Shown piece after piece: positions 23,193 to 32,485 of a DNA stretch of 64,000 bases. A program made the translations under genes and the position numbers. Location of the stretch: NCBI GenBank assembly GCA_011316305.1, contig SAUG01000006.1, forward strand, positions 186,001 through 250,000. Direction: 5' to 3'. Position 1 is the stretch's first letter. Each line of letters begins with the position of its first letter. The notes beneath the pieces are model-generated. The model was given only the letters and a program-made list of their open reading frames with translations. It was not told the DNA's origin and made no database searches. The DNA comes from Rusavskia elegans (lineage: Eukaryota; Ascomycota; Lecanoromycetes; Teloschistales; Teloschistaceae).

Positions 23193-23752
23193 ATGAAGTT
23201 CATGGCCCTCCTCGCCGCAGGCATTCTGCCAATGATTGCCTTGGCAGTCCCAGTTGCTGATGCCAGCCCCGTTGCAGTGGGCGAGGCCGACCCAATGCCT
23301 ATTGCTGAGCCCGTCGACGTGGCCGAGCCGGACGTGCCACCAACCAGCCCGGTTGACGCTCGCGATCTTCTCAAGAGGTCGACCCAGTACTGTCGAATCA
23401 TCGGTAACGATGGCCCAGTCAACTGCCGCTCCGGCCCCGGCACCGGCTACCCGGTTCGCTACACCATGGCCCCCGGCGGCGGGTATTATTTCACCTGCTA
23501 CAAGCGAGGAACCAGCGTGGGTGGGAACACGTACGTCGTCAACAACCAACCCAAGCTCTTCCTCGGTTGCATGATTGTGGACTAACAGACGGTAGCTCTT
23601 GGGATTATAGCCGAACCTACGGCTGCTACGTTTCCGGATTTTACACCGACGGGAACTGCACCCCAGGTACGTAATACTTCTGGCTTGGTGAAACTGTGTT
23701 GCTTTCGAGACGCTGGACTAATTCTGCTGTAGCGAGACTTGGCCTGTGCTAG
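23193..23752 (+). CDS. Small secreted six-Cys SH3b-like protein
   Basis: Predicted secreted protein, a candidate cell-wall-acting or host-interaction protein. Exons 23193-23530, 23596-23666 and 23733-23752 give 142 residues (introns 65 and 66 bp, both with GACTAA-type branch sites). Residues 1 to about 18-24 are a signal peptide. An acidic/Pro pro-region follows, ending in the Kex2-type site DLLKR at 58-62. The mature part has Cys 67, 78, 102, 123, 134 and 142 and the pattern VNCRSGPGTGYPVRY..GGGYYFTCYKRG..CYVSGFYTDGNC, which resembles bacterial-type SH3 (SH3b) domains found in small fungal secreted proteins. Without splicing the frame stops at 23585 and loses three cysteines. Function is inferred only. 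Confidence 0.75.
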
Positions 23753-24239
23753 TTCTCCCTCACACTGCTTCCACGCAGCGAAGATGGGCAATGAAAAGGC
23801 GAGATGGTTGTTTTTGCATTCGATTTGAAGGAACATGTCTTGAGGAGGTGCAGGCGGAAGAAGGGCCCAGGTACCGAGTTCGGAAGAGGCGTCTAAACAA
23901 TGTCTTATACTTGTTGAACTGTCGCTATGGTTGTGCCGTGCCTTAGCAGCAAATAGCAGCTTCTGAGTAGTGTCTTCGTTGTTACGAGTATTGGTTCGGC
24001 TCAGCGCCTCACAGTCTCAAAAGGATATGCCGGTGTGAAGTCAACTTGACTTCTTATTTTCTTGCTTCGTGAGCGTTGGAACCTTCCGACGATAAAGACT
24101 GGCAACGAACTAGAGCTCCTAGCGCTATCAGTATCACAGGCGGTCGCGCTCCATAGGCAAGGTGATCATCCCTTTGGTAGGATGTAGTTTTGTCCGTGAA
24201 TTTGGTGCATTGCATTATAATTAGCTTGTCACAAGCTCA
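23753..24239. other. Intergenic, no gene seen
   Basis: 3' flanks of the SH3b-like gene and of the minus-strand GNAT gene. No coding signal. Confidence 0.55.
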
Positions 24240-24995
24240 CTAGATACTAGCCTCTGGGGACTCCTCTATTGCGGATATCTCGATACAAGGTTCAAAAAGG
24301 CAGCAAGCCTCTTCATAGGTCACCGATCCTTCCAGGACAATGGATACTTTGCACATCGTCTTGAATCCCAGTCGCTCATAGAGGGCTACAGCATTGAGTG
24401 TACCCTCCAAATAAGCAGGAAGATTACTTTTGCGACATCTGTCGAGGCCCCACTGCATCAAGGACGTGGCTGCACCGCGCCTTTCGTATTGAGGATCCGT
24501 TCCTATGAAGGTGAGGCCTGTGTCAAAACGGTGAGTCCTGAGCTTAACGATGGTCATCCGTAAGAAGAGAGTTTCTGCGAATCCAATGGGCTTAGTGTGC
24601 AACAAGAGATCAGGTAACTCACGATATGACGGCAGCTCACCCAACACCTTTTGCTGAGCTTCCTCGATCTTCTCCGTCCATTCATAGAGGATCGAGAAGT
24701 TCGTTCCATCGGGCCATACCCAAGGCGCCTCTACATACGTCTCTGGAGCCGTGACCGGCAGACTCCATTTGGCAAAGCTGACGATCTTCTCCTGATCACG
24801 GGCCACGAGTACGGCGATATTCGGGTCACGAATGTCGGCCGCAGCTTTTTTGGCGATACAATGTCTTAATTGCGTACGAACGTCTGGGGTAGGGAATTGG
24901 GCAAGCAGCAATGCATTGCTGCCGAAGGCGGCCATATGGACATCGGCAATCCGATCAGCATCAGTTTCGGTGGCAACTTTGACAGCCCAGTTCAT
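24240..24995 (-). CDS. GNAT-family N-acetyltransferase
   Basis: Acetyl-CoA-dependent N-acetyltransferase; substrate unknown. Exon 1 is 24995-24623 and exon 2 is 24517-24240 (216 residues). The 105-bp intron (GTGAGT...ACACAG) joins YR to LTFIGTDPQYERRGAATSLM, exactly the motif-A spacing of fungal GNATs (R/Q-x-x-G-x-G/A). The N-terminal strand VKVATETDADRIADVHMAAF and the C-terminal AYLEGTLNAVALYERLGFK are also typical. The intron is a multiple of three and free of stops, so an unspliced 251-residue form with a 35-residue insert is also open. I take the ATG at 24995, since the codons upstream lack ATG. Confidence 0.8.
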   Translation of the reverse strand: MNWAVKVATETDADRIADVHMAAFGSNALLLAQFPTPDVRTQLRHCIAKKAAADIRDPNIAVLVARDQEKIVSFAKWSLPVTAPETYVEAPWVWPDGTNFSILYEWTEKIEEAQQKVLGELPSYRELPDLLLHTKPIGFAETLFLRMTIVKLRTHRFDTGLTFIGTDPQYERRGAATSLMQWGLDRCRKSNLPAYLEGTLNAVALYERLGFKTMCKVSIVLEGSVTYEEACCLFEPCIEISAIEESPEASI

Positions 24996-25603
24996 GGTAA
25001 GCTTATCGACCACTGAATATTCGCTAGAGATTTGTGATTGCTGTGATCAGTGACGGTAGGTGTAAGGATGCTGTTGGTAGTTACAGGATATGGAAGCGAA
25101 GTCATAAGGCAGCCTCTTTTCCCTCGGAAAATCAACCAGTATACGTATGGATAAACAGTTGAACATATCCACAATCATATGGAAACAACATTCGAAGATG
25201 TGAAGTAGAGGTCCTACAAGAACCGTAGAAAGATAAGCCTTGGTGGCGGCAAGGGCGTTTAGAAGGCGACTTTTAAAACGATTGGCCAGTCAATAATGAT
25301 TGCCGATTGGAAGATTCTATACTTCAACCATCTCTGGGCCAAATGCTCTCCTTCAGCTGGAAGAAGTGCTTATCATGTCCCAGGAAGATAGGAAGTCTCG
25401 TGACCTCGCTCCCCTGATGGCTCATTGAGAACCTTCATGGATATGGTCCCTCTCAAGATTATTGATCCCCTGACACAGAACCAAGGTTTCAAGATACAGG
25501 TAAACAAGGGCTACTTAACATGAGGGCTAGGTTGGAAGCCCATCTACGAACGTATCGACGGTACGGGCCACAGTTCCTTTTGACGCGGACCAAGGCAGTA
25601 ACC
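24996..25603. other. Intergenic, no gene seen
   Basis: Upstream of the GNAT gene and downstream of the ankyrin pseudogene. Nothing supportable. Confidence 0.55.
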
Positions 25604-28306
25604 TTACATTATTGCGTTGTATTCCCGCAGCAGTCTCCTCACTTCCCCGCACCAATTTCCTGCCTCCATGGCCACGACCTCGACGGTTTTACCGTCGATA
25701 GTCTTCGAGCCTTTGACGAAACTCGAATGCCGCAGTACAGCTTCCAGCACTGTAGGATCACCCATCTTCGCAGCATGGTGAGCCGCCGTCCATCCACCTT
25801 GGCCCACGATGTCCCCAATGTCATCAAGCTTCAGGAGCATCATCGCGCAACCAATGCTACCATGGAGCAGAGCCTGAATCAGTGCGGTGTTGCCATTGTG
25901 GTCCTTCACCGTCACGATTGCAGGCCATGAGGGCGAAATATTCAACAGAGTTTTCAATGCCTCTCTATCGTCTTGTATGCACGCATGGTGGAACGCACTT
26001 CTGCCTGCAGAATCCAAGAGGTCGAGGCGGGCTCCGTGTTCGGCCAGAGTCTGTATGCATATCGGATCATCCAAGAAGTCAAATATTGGGGGCCGGCCAT
26101 CAACATCTTGCGCATTGATGTGAGGTCCAGTCTCTCCGCAGAGACGTGCTACAATATTTCTCCTTACGCGGCCGTGCTCAGATAGACCAGCGCGATGCAG
26201 TGGGACTTGGCCATCCTCTTGTCGGACATTCCGGTCTGCTCCAGCTTCCAAAAGCTTCTGAACAGCGTTCAGGGACCCCCATGCGGCAACATGCAAAGGG
26301 GTCTCGGCCCAGCGATTGGCTTGGTTGATATCAAGCTGCTGTGGGTACCGCCTCTAAATTTCCAGAGCGCCATCTAATCAACTGGTGGACTTTGATTCCG
26401 CAGCTGCGTGCAAAATGTTGGCGTCCAGATTGGACAGGATAAAAGGATCTGCTCCATGTCGTACCAGTATTCGCATCTTGTCCATGTGTCCAGCCGAACT
26501 GGCCCAGTGTAAGGGTGTCCAATGGTACTTCTTGTCCTTCTGGTCAAGGAGATTGTGGATTATCTTTTCTGTCTTGGGCTTCTCGAATGCAGCAGATCGA
26601 AATAGCTCGATAATGTCACTGAACAGATTGGATCTCTTCCTATACCTTAGCTTCCATTGAGCCCAATCAGTCCCAGCCGGAGCGTTGTTACAATCGTCGA
26701 CAACTTCTATGAGCCTAGTCTTGACGTCAGTATCACTCATTGTATTTCAAGGCGAAGAGGGTGCTGTTCTAGCCTCGCCATCCTATCATATATTTTCGTT
26801 ATACGACATACTAATTGAATTGAATAGAAAAGGAAGATGATGTCTTACTGTTCGAGACTTGGACGCTCTCTGTCTTCCACGTCGTATAGGTTCAGTACCG
26901 CAGTGTGAATCGGCGTAAAGTCGAAATCGCGAACATAATCGTCCTTCTTAGAGAAGATCTCCACGATCTCCCGCTCGACATCTGTTGCGTCATTGGCCAG
27001 AGATTTCAAGATCGCGAGGTCAGCCGGTTTGCTTTACTGACCGTAAGCTAGGTGGCGAGGAGAGCCTACAGGATTGGACAAACCGTGCTCCTATGTCTGC
27101 CACCTCAGTATCCGCACCAAGCTCAAGAAGATACCTAACGATGGGTAGTTGCCGATTGTATGCGGCAGTCTGATAGTTGGTTAGCTTATCTTAGTACATC
27201 TGTTTGCATGCTCACATGTAGAAGGGACCACCCATCTGGCGCTGTATCCCAAAGAGTCGCTTCTCCCGCCTGAACGCACATTTTCAATTTGTCTAGGTTC
27301 CCATGCTTCACGTATCGCATTGCATCAGAACCCTCGGAGACCATTCGAAAAGTATTTAGGTCATATCGGACCTTGATATATCTAGATGACGCTACTTGGG
27401 CCAATGCTTTACGAAAGAAGCTGGAAGCGGCAACGGTCGTTTGTTTGAATGCATGGCAACTTCGATCTGTGCAGGGTTCGACGGCTCGTGAGAACCCTCG
27501 TTTTGTGGGCACATCCTGTGTGTGACATTTGCAGTAGCAGTCATACCGGCATGCTTTCCTCAAGATCACTGAAGCTGCCAGAGGGTCCTCCACCCTCAAG
27601 CCTTGTGGTGATTTATCCGAGGGATTGGACGATGTCTTCTGCAACTGCAGCGGTGAGTCCGAGCTTGCAACAGAAGAAGCGATCGTGTCCACGGATGCTC
27701 GTCGCTGCGACGATGCTGAGGTTTCAGACATGATAGTTGTAGTTTCCGATGAAGTGGAGACGGCATCGCTGTTGATGTCGTTCGCCGAGAGCGATCGAAT
27801 CTGGAGAAATTGGGGATACTGCCTGCAGGTGTCCAGGAATGTCTCACTATATACATGGTGAGTCGGATTTTCTCTTCGATAAGACAAGGAGCTACCCACG
27901 CGTGAGCTAGCGCAAGGAAGCTTTGTAGCATCGTGCTTTGGTCTTTCACGTGTCCATGGAGCTTGTTTATGCTCGTTTTATGCTGCACCCATTTCATTCG
28001 TCTCATAGTCGAGCTCCCTGAGTTGGATACGTGAGTCAACTTGCTCTCCAATTCTTGAAGCGTCTTGGAGGCTTCTTCGAGGGCGTTGCTGATGACTGTC
28101 GTTGATATCTTGTGATTTGTTTGACGACTCCGCAGCACTCGATCGAAACCCTTGAGAGCTTCTGCGAATATGGAGACATCGTTGAAGAGCTCAAGAAGCT
28201 CTTTATCCCCGTCCTTGAAGCTCTTCAATACTTTAAGTAGGGAGTTGCTCGCCTGTATGAGATTGGACAACGAGGCTAGCAGGCCGATAGCTGTTACGGG
28301 ATCCAT
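25604..28306 (-). pseudogene. Ankyrin-repeat protein with fungal NLR-type N-terminal domain, two in-frame stops
   Basis: Exons 28306-27900, 27846-27216, 27169-27084, 27031-26849 and 26714-25604 join in phase (805 codons plus stop). The N-terminus MDPVTAIGLLASLSNLIQAS..SFKDGDKELLELFNDVSIFAEAL is the helical domain that fronts many fungal NLR/ankyrin proteins. A Cys-rich segment (CRYDCYCKCHTQD) and ankyrin repeats follow (PDGWSLLHVSMQ, TPLHWASSAGHMDKMRILVRHGADP, TPLHVAAWGSLNAVQKLLEAGADRN). Within the last exon the frame carries TGA at 26378-26380 and TAG at 26354-26356, with homologous sequence continuing on both sides (HAAAESK / INQANRW). The TAG replaces an expected Trp and fits a CpA>TpA change. 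No intron in phase removes both stops. The intron at 27032-27083 has a weak GTTTGT donor. Confidence 0.7.
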
Positions 28307-29067
28307 ACTTTGGCGGCATTGTAAATAATGCCTACGAAATCATAAGTAGGTTGAGGAGCGTCCACAGCGATCGCAATCTGATCTTTAAGGCTGGAGATTA
28401 TGCTGGCTTATGTAGGTCGAACGAATACGGCACGACCTGCGGTACAACCACTACAACCATACATTACCTTGTGTGGCACTCTGCTGCACGGGAAGTGGTG
28501 TTTGTGGAATCGCTACCGAACTGCCATATATTGCGGCCCGTGGGGACAGCGTTTCGGACTTCATACTAAATCAAGACGAAAGCGCGCGCGTGCTCATTTG
28601 GCACATCTGCCATGCTCAGCCTTCCAAACCCTGGATCGCTGATTGAAGAATTGGCATGTTCTGTCGCAGCCGCATGCTTCATCGAGGAGGCGAGCATGGG
28701 TTTGGGATCAGCGATGCAGAAGTACGTTCATGCAGCTAAGACTGACCCAAGAGCTGATAGGTTGAGTAGCCTACCTCCGATGAGCAATCGTTCGGACACG
28801 CTCGCTATCCCTTCGACTTGGCGAAGTAGGCGTCCGATACCTCGACCGTCAGCCCAATCGGATACCCTACCAATGCCTGAGATGCTGGGCTTCGTGTCCG
28901 CAGCATTCTTGCTCACCGCGAGCCGGCCTTCGCTGGCCAAATTAGGTAGGTGCGATGGTAAGAAGATTTCTACCATCCGGTCTGGGATTCATACGGATAA
29001 ACATTCTTTCACCCACGAAGTCTGTGTCCTTTGCTCTGGAGTTCAATGAGGACATATCAACCCTGCT
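28307..29067. other. Upstream region of the first LYC1-like gene, with repeat copy C
   Basis: Non-coding apart from the dispersed repeat at 28809-28921. A 145-codon frame at 28612-29049 lies across that repeat and is rejected as a gene. Confidence 0.55.
28809..28921 (-). repeat. tRNA-like dispersed repeat, copy C
   Basis: The longest copy. It shares the tRNA-like head with copies A and B, and the tail GTGTCCGCA..ATTCTTGCTCACCGCGAG with copy D. It ends about 147 bp before the ATG of the first LYC1-like gene. Confidence 0.65.
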
Positions 29068-30219
29068 ATGGACGATACTCTTGCGCTGCCCAAAGCGCAA
29101 TCACCAGATCTTTATTTGACGCAACCTACCTCCAGAGAGTTCGAAGCAATCTACAGTCTCGGCTTCCTCGAGTGGGGTGACGCTTTGACTCTCCCTCAGT
29201 ACCTCGAAGAGTCTGCGTTCTTGACGACCGTCCCACTGGCAAGGGATGGAGGTATGAGTATATGGTTCCTGACGGATAAAACATTACCTCAGGACCAAAG
29301 GCCTATTTTGTGCTCATGCGAAACGTTTCGTAACCATACGTTTGTAACAGACCGAGAAGGCCACTTCAGTGAGGTTATCACTCACAGCGTCGCTAGCGTT
29401 TTCTGCAATCCCAAATATCGACGCCGTGGATATGCTACACGTCTGTTGGCGGAGTTAGCTGAAATACTACCCAGTTGGCAAGCTGAATCAGGACGATGTA
29501 TCGGAAGCATCTTGTTCTCGGACATTGGTAAAGACTTTTATGCAAAGCGTGGCTGGCATCCTTTCCCCCTCAATAACCAAATAGAACTTGACCCTATGCA
29601 TGTTCCTGACCTTTCTCTGGTCGGGATCAGATTCATCGTCGAGGAAGATCTCGATCAGCTTTGCAAGGATGATGAAGCCATGATCCGGAGAGCCATGACC
29701 AGCTCGTCGAGCTGTCAGATACGGATGATGATAGTCCCGGATCTTGATCATATGCTGTGGCATCACAGGAAAGAAGAATTCGCCTGCGACAAGATTTTTG
29801 GAAAGCAACCTCGATTCAAGGGTGCTGTGACCGGAGAGCCCAACGATCGCATATGGGTTATTTGGACCCACCGCTACTACGGACATCCACACAATAACCC
29901 TCTGGATAACACGCTGTACATCTTGCGAGTTGTCATTGAGAATCAAAGTGCAGATGTAGAGCAGCGAGAGCATCAGGTCGAACAGATGCGGGCGATCCTC
30001 TGGGCTGCTCAGGATGAGGCTGCCGAGTGGCATTTACGCTCTGTGAAGCTGTGGGATCCAGGATATCTGCTACAAGACATAGTGGAGCGAACGAGTATTC
30101 AGCATCGGAGAGTCGAGCGCGAAGACGAAAGTATCGCGAGTCTCATGTGGTTCGGCGAAGGTAGTGGCAAAGACGATATGGTGGAATGGCTCGGTAACGA
30201 GAAGTATGGTTGGTGCTGA
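29068..30219 (+). CDS. LYC1-like acetyltransferase, tandem copy 1
   Basis: GNAT-type protein of the fungal LYC1 (lysine N6-acetyltransferase-like) group, intronless, 383 residues. It has LYLTQPTSREFEAIYSLG at the N-terminus, the motif SVASVFCNPKYRRRGYATRLL (acetyl-CoA loop R-R-x-G-Y-A), SILFSDIGKDFYAKRGW, and LDHMLWHHRKEEF in the second half. It ends EKYGWC. The next gene is a clear paralogue in the same orientation, so this is a tandem duplication. Substrate lysine catabolism is the family expectation, not shown here. Confidence 0.82.
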   Translation: MDDTLALPKAQSPDLYLTQPTSREFEAIYSLGFLEWGDALTLPQYLEESAFLTTVPLARDGGMSIWFLTDKTLPQDQRPILCSCETFRNHTFVTDREGHFSEVITHSVASVFCNPKYRRRGYATRLLAELAEILPSWQAESGRCIGSILFSDIGKDFYAKRGWHPFPLNNQIELDPMHVPDLSLVGIRFIVEEDLDQLCKDDEAMIRRAMTSSSSCQIRMMIVPDLDHMLWHHRKEEFACDKIFGKQPRFKGAVTGEPNDRIWVIWTHRYYGHPHNNPLDNTLYILRVVIENQSADVEQREHQVEQMRAILWAAQDEAAEWHLRSVKLWDPGYLLQDIVERTSIQHRRVEREDESIASLMWFGEGSGKDDMVEWLGNEKYGWC

Positions 30220-30607
30220 ACACGTTCTACATTTCAACTAGCCAAACCCAATCACTTACAGTCAGAGAACACAGCCGCATCGAAATGTAATTGACGGTTG
30301 ATTCATGGGAAGCACAGGAGCAGATACTTGAAGAAGTCTCTTTTTCTACCAAGCACTTGCTGTTGAGTAATTCTTCGAAGGGAAACCTTTTCTTACGTGG
30401 ACAAGAACATTGCGATTAGCAGCACAGCAGCTAGATCGGAAGAAGCAAACCTCACCGACCTTCGTCCAAAAAGATAATGAAAAGACCTGGCATGATGTGT
30501 CAACAAAGGTCCTCGGTGTCTGCCAAGGGAAAGCTACCTTATCTAATCTATTGACGCACTAGGCCTGAACAGGCAGTTAGCGTGGGCGCCTACCTGTCTT
30601 TGATCTC

Positions 30608-30700
30608 TGACATAGCCAGCCTGATCGAATGCCCTATCGACGCATGAGATGATAGGCTTACAGAGTACATAGTGTCCGCATTATTCTGCTCACCGCGAGA
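30608..30700 (-). repeat. tRNA-like dispersed repeat, copy D
   Basis: Shares GCCAGCC(T)GATCG.ATGCCCTA and the tail GTGTCCGCATTATTCTGCTCACCGCGAG with copy C; its head is truncated. It lies about 210 bp before the second LYC1-like ATG. Confidence 0.6.
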
Positions 30701-30782
30701 CATGGTGGCTGCCGTCACACATTACCTTAGGCTATGGACAGCATCAAAACATGCCACCCTTGTTCTGTCGCGCTCAATTTAC

Positions 30783-30809
30783 AGGCTCGGGCCCAGAGGG
30801 CCCGAGCCT
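30783..30809. promoter_or_regulatory. 12-bp GC-rich inverted repeat in promoter
   Basis: AGGCTCGGGCCC, then AGA, then GGGCCCGAGCCT: a perfect 12-bp stem with a 3-nt loop, 100 bp upstream of the second LYC1-like start and just before a TATA-like element. It could be a dimeric regulator site or a leader hairpin; function is inferred. Confidence 0.5.
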
Positions 30810-30908
30810 TAGGCGCATAAAAATACCATCAACCATTCCTCCCATTTGACCCATTCCGTATTGAATTCTACCCTTTTCGGCTTCTCCAAGATCTCAGTTC
30901 GGGATACG

Positions 30909-32087
30909 ATGGAGTCTCCTATCGTACAGAATGAGCTGCCCGTTTCTGATTCTCAGGATTTGCAGCTCACTCAAGCTACTCCTGACGAATGCGCCAAAAT
31001 CTGGACCAATACATCAGCTTCGTGGAGAGATTCGCTGACTGTTCCCGTCTACCTTCAAGAACAGCTTCGCTTATCGGATGTGCCGCTAGCAAGGAAGGGT
31101 GGAATGACAACATGGATTTTAGTCGAGAAGGATTTTCCACCAGGGCACCGCCGAATACTCTGCTCCTGCGAGTCATTCCTCAAGCGATCGCTAACGTCTA
31201 CTGACGGCAAGGTTGAAGAAGTCATTATCCACGGCGTTGCCAGTGTCTTCTGTCCATTGGATTACCGCCGACGGGGATACGCAGCACGCCACATGAAGGA
31301 AGTTGCCAAAGCTCTTCGAAACTGGCGGTCACACCAGGCCAGAGTGGTTGGCAGTGTACTATACTCAGATATTGGGAAGAAATACTACGCAAAGTTCGGA
31401 TGGAAACCCAATGCTGGCAACTGGCACATGGAATTTCCACCAATGAAGACACCAAAGTCTTCGATAGCCCGAGAAATCATTGAAGATGATCTTGGGGGAC
31501 TCTGTCGAAGAGATGAGGCAATCATTCGCGATGCTATGGCAAAGCCGACTGATGGAGCGAAGAAGGTCGTCACCATCTTGCCTGATCTTGACCATATGCT
31601 TTGGCATATCAGGAAGGAGGATTTTGCTACCGAGCAGCTGTTCGGCCAAAAACCACGCGCCAAGGGAGCGATCGCTGGGCTGCCAGGGTATCAGGCATGG
31701 GCCATTTGGACGCATCGTTACTACATGCACCCAAACGCCGAATCAGCCGATAACGTGCTCTATATACTACGGCTTGTCGTCGAAGGTGATGATAGTGCAA
31801 ACAAGCCTCAATCCAGGAGGGAGAATGGTTTCCAAGGAGAGAAGCAAGTGAGGCAAGCGGAATCTCTCATCGCTGTCATCCAGTATGCTCAAGCTGAAGC
31901 GGCGGAATGGCAACTCAACCATGTCAAGCTGTGGGAGCCTACATCATGGGTGCAAGATGTAATCACGAAGAGCAACGTTGGTCATCGTATAGTTGAACGT
32001 GAAGAGGACAGCGTCGCTAGTTGTCTCTGGTATGACGAGGAGCCAGCACCGGTCTGGATCAACAACGAGCATTATGCGTGGTGCTGA
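30909..32087 (+). CDS. LYC1-like acetyltransferase, tandem copy 2
   Basis: Intronless, 392 residues, paralogue of the preceding gene along its whole length. Shared blocks include QLTQATPDECAKIW, DVPLARKGGMTTW, HGVASVFCPLDYRRRGYAARHM, GSVLYSDIGKKYYAKFGW, LPDLDHMLWHIRKEDF, IWTHRYYMHP and the end NEHYAWC. It has a short insertion (NKPQSRRENGFQGEKQVRQ) before the last domain that copy 1 lacks. The ATG at 30909 is chosen because the upstream in-frame codons start with TTG only. Its promoter contains the GC-rich inverted repeat described above. Confidence 0.82.
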   Translation: MESPIVQNELPVSDSQDLQLTQATPDECAKIWTNTSASWRDSLTVPVYLQEQLRLSDVPLARKGGMTTWILVEKDFPPGHRRILCSCESFLKRSLTSTDGKVEEVIIHGVASVFCPLDYRRRGYAARHMKEVAKALRNWRSHQARVVGSVLYSDIGKKYYAKFGWKPNAGNWHMEFPPMKTPKSSIAREIIEDDLGGLCRRDEAIIRDAMAKPTDGAKKVVTILPDLDHMLWHIRKEDFATEQLFGQKPRAKGAIAGLPGYQAWAIWTHRYYMHPNAESADNVLYILRLVVEGDDSANKPQSRRENGFQGEKQVRQAESLIAVIQYAQAEAAEWQLNHVKLWEPTSWVQDVITKSNVGHRIVEREEDSVASCLWYDEEPAPVWINNEHYAWC

Positions 32088-32485
32088 GCAGTCAACGTAT
32101 ACGCAGGAGTCCTCATGTGTACTTCGACTGCGTTGAACTGGACCTTCCACGCTTGCATCGGACACATGTTTACTACTTGTTACCTTGTCTTTCTCATGAT
32201 GGTGTCCATCTCGCCAAGATGCAACTGTTTGAAGACGTAGATGAATGGAAGAAGCATTATGATAGATGCCAGCCAGTTTGTAAATGCCAAAATCCAGATA
32301 TGTCCCAGGAGGTTTTGATAGGAAAGACCTACTGTAGAGGATCTTCAGCGCGTGCTCTTATACTCCAGCCAAGAATGACGTCACGCGTGTATATTTGCAG
32401 GACTCGAACACCAAAATCGAAACTTTGAATTTTCTCTAGTTTGATGCGAGCTGAGAAGAGTTGGTCATGATCTCTTATTGACGCT
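32088..32485. other. Intergenic, no gene seen
   Basis: 3' flank of the acetyltransferase and promoter of POL32. Only a short unsupported frame (32078-32428). Confidence 0.55.

Larger units (their letters stand above)
30220..30908. other. Spacer between the two LYC1-like paralogues
   Basis: Holds repeat copy D (30608-30700), a perfect GC-rich inverted repeat (30783-30809) and a TATA-like CATAAAAATA at about 30816-30825. No gene. Confidence 0.6.

Noticed and set aside
28612..29049. 145-codon plus-strand frame
   Set aside because: It runs across the dispersed repeat (copy C), has no recognisable domain and ends just before a real gene.
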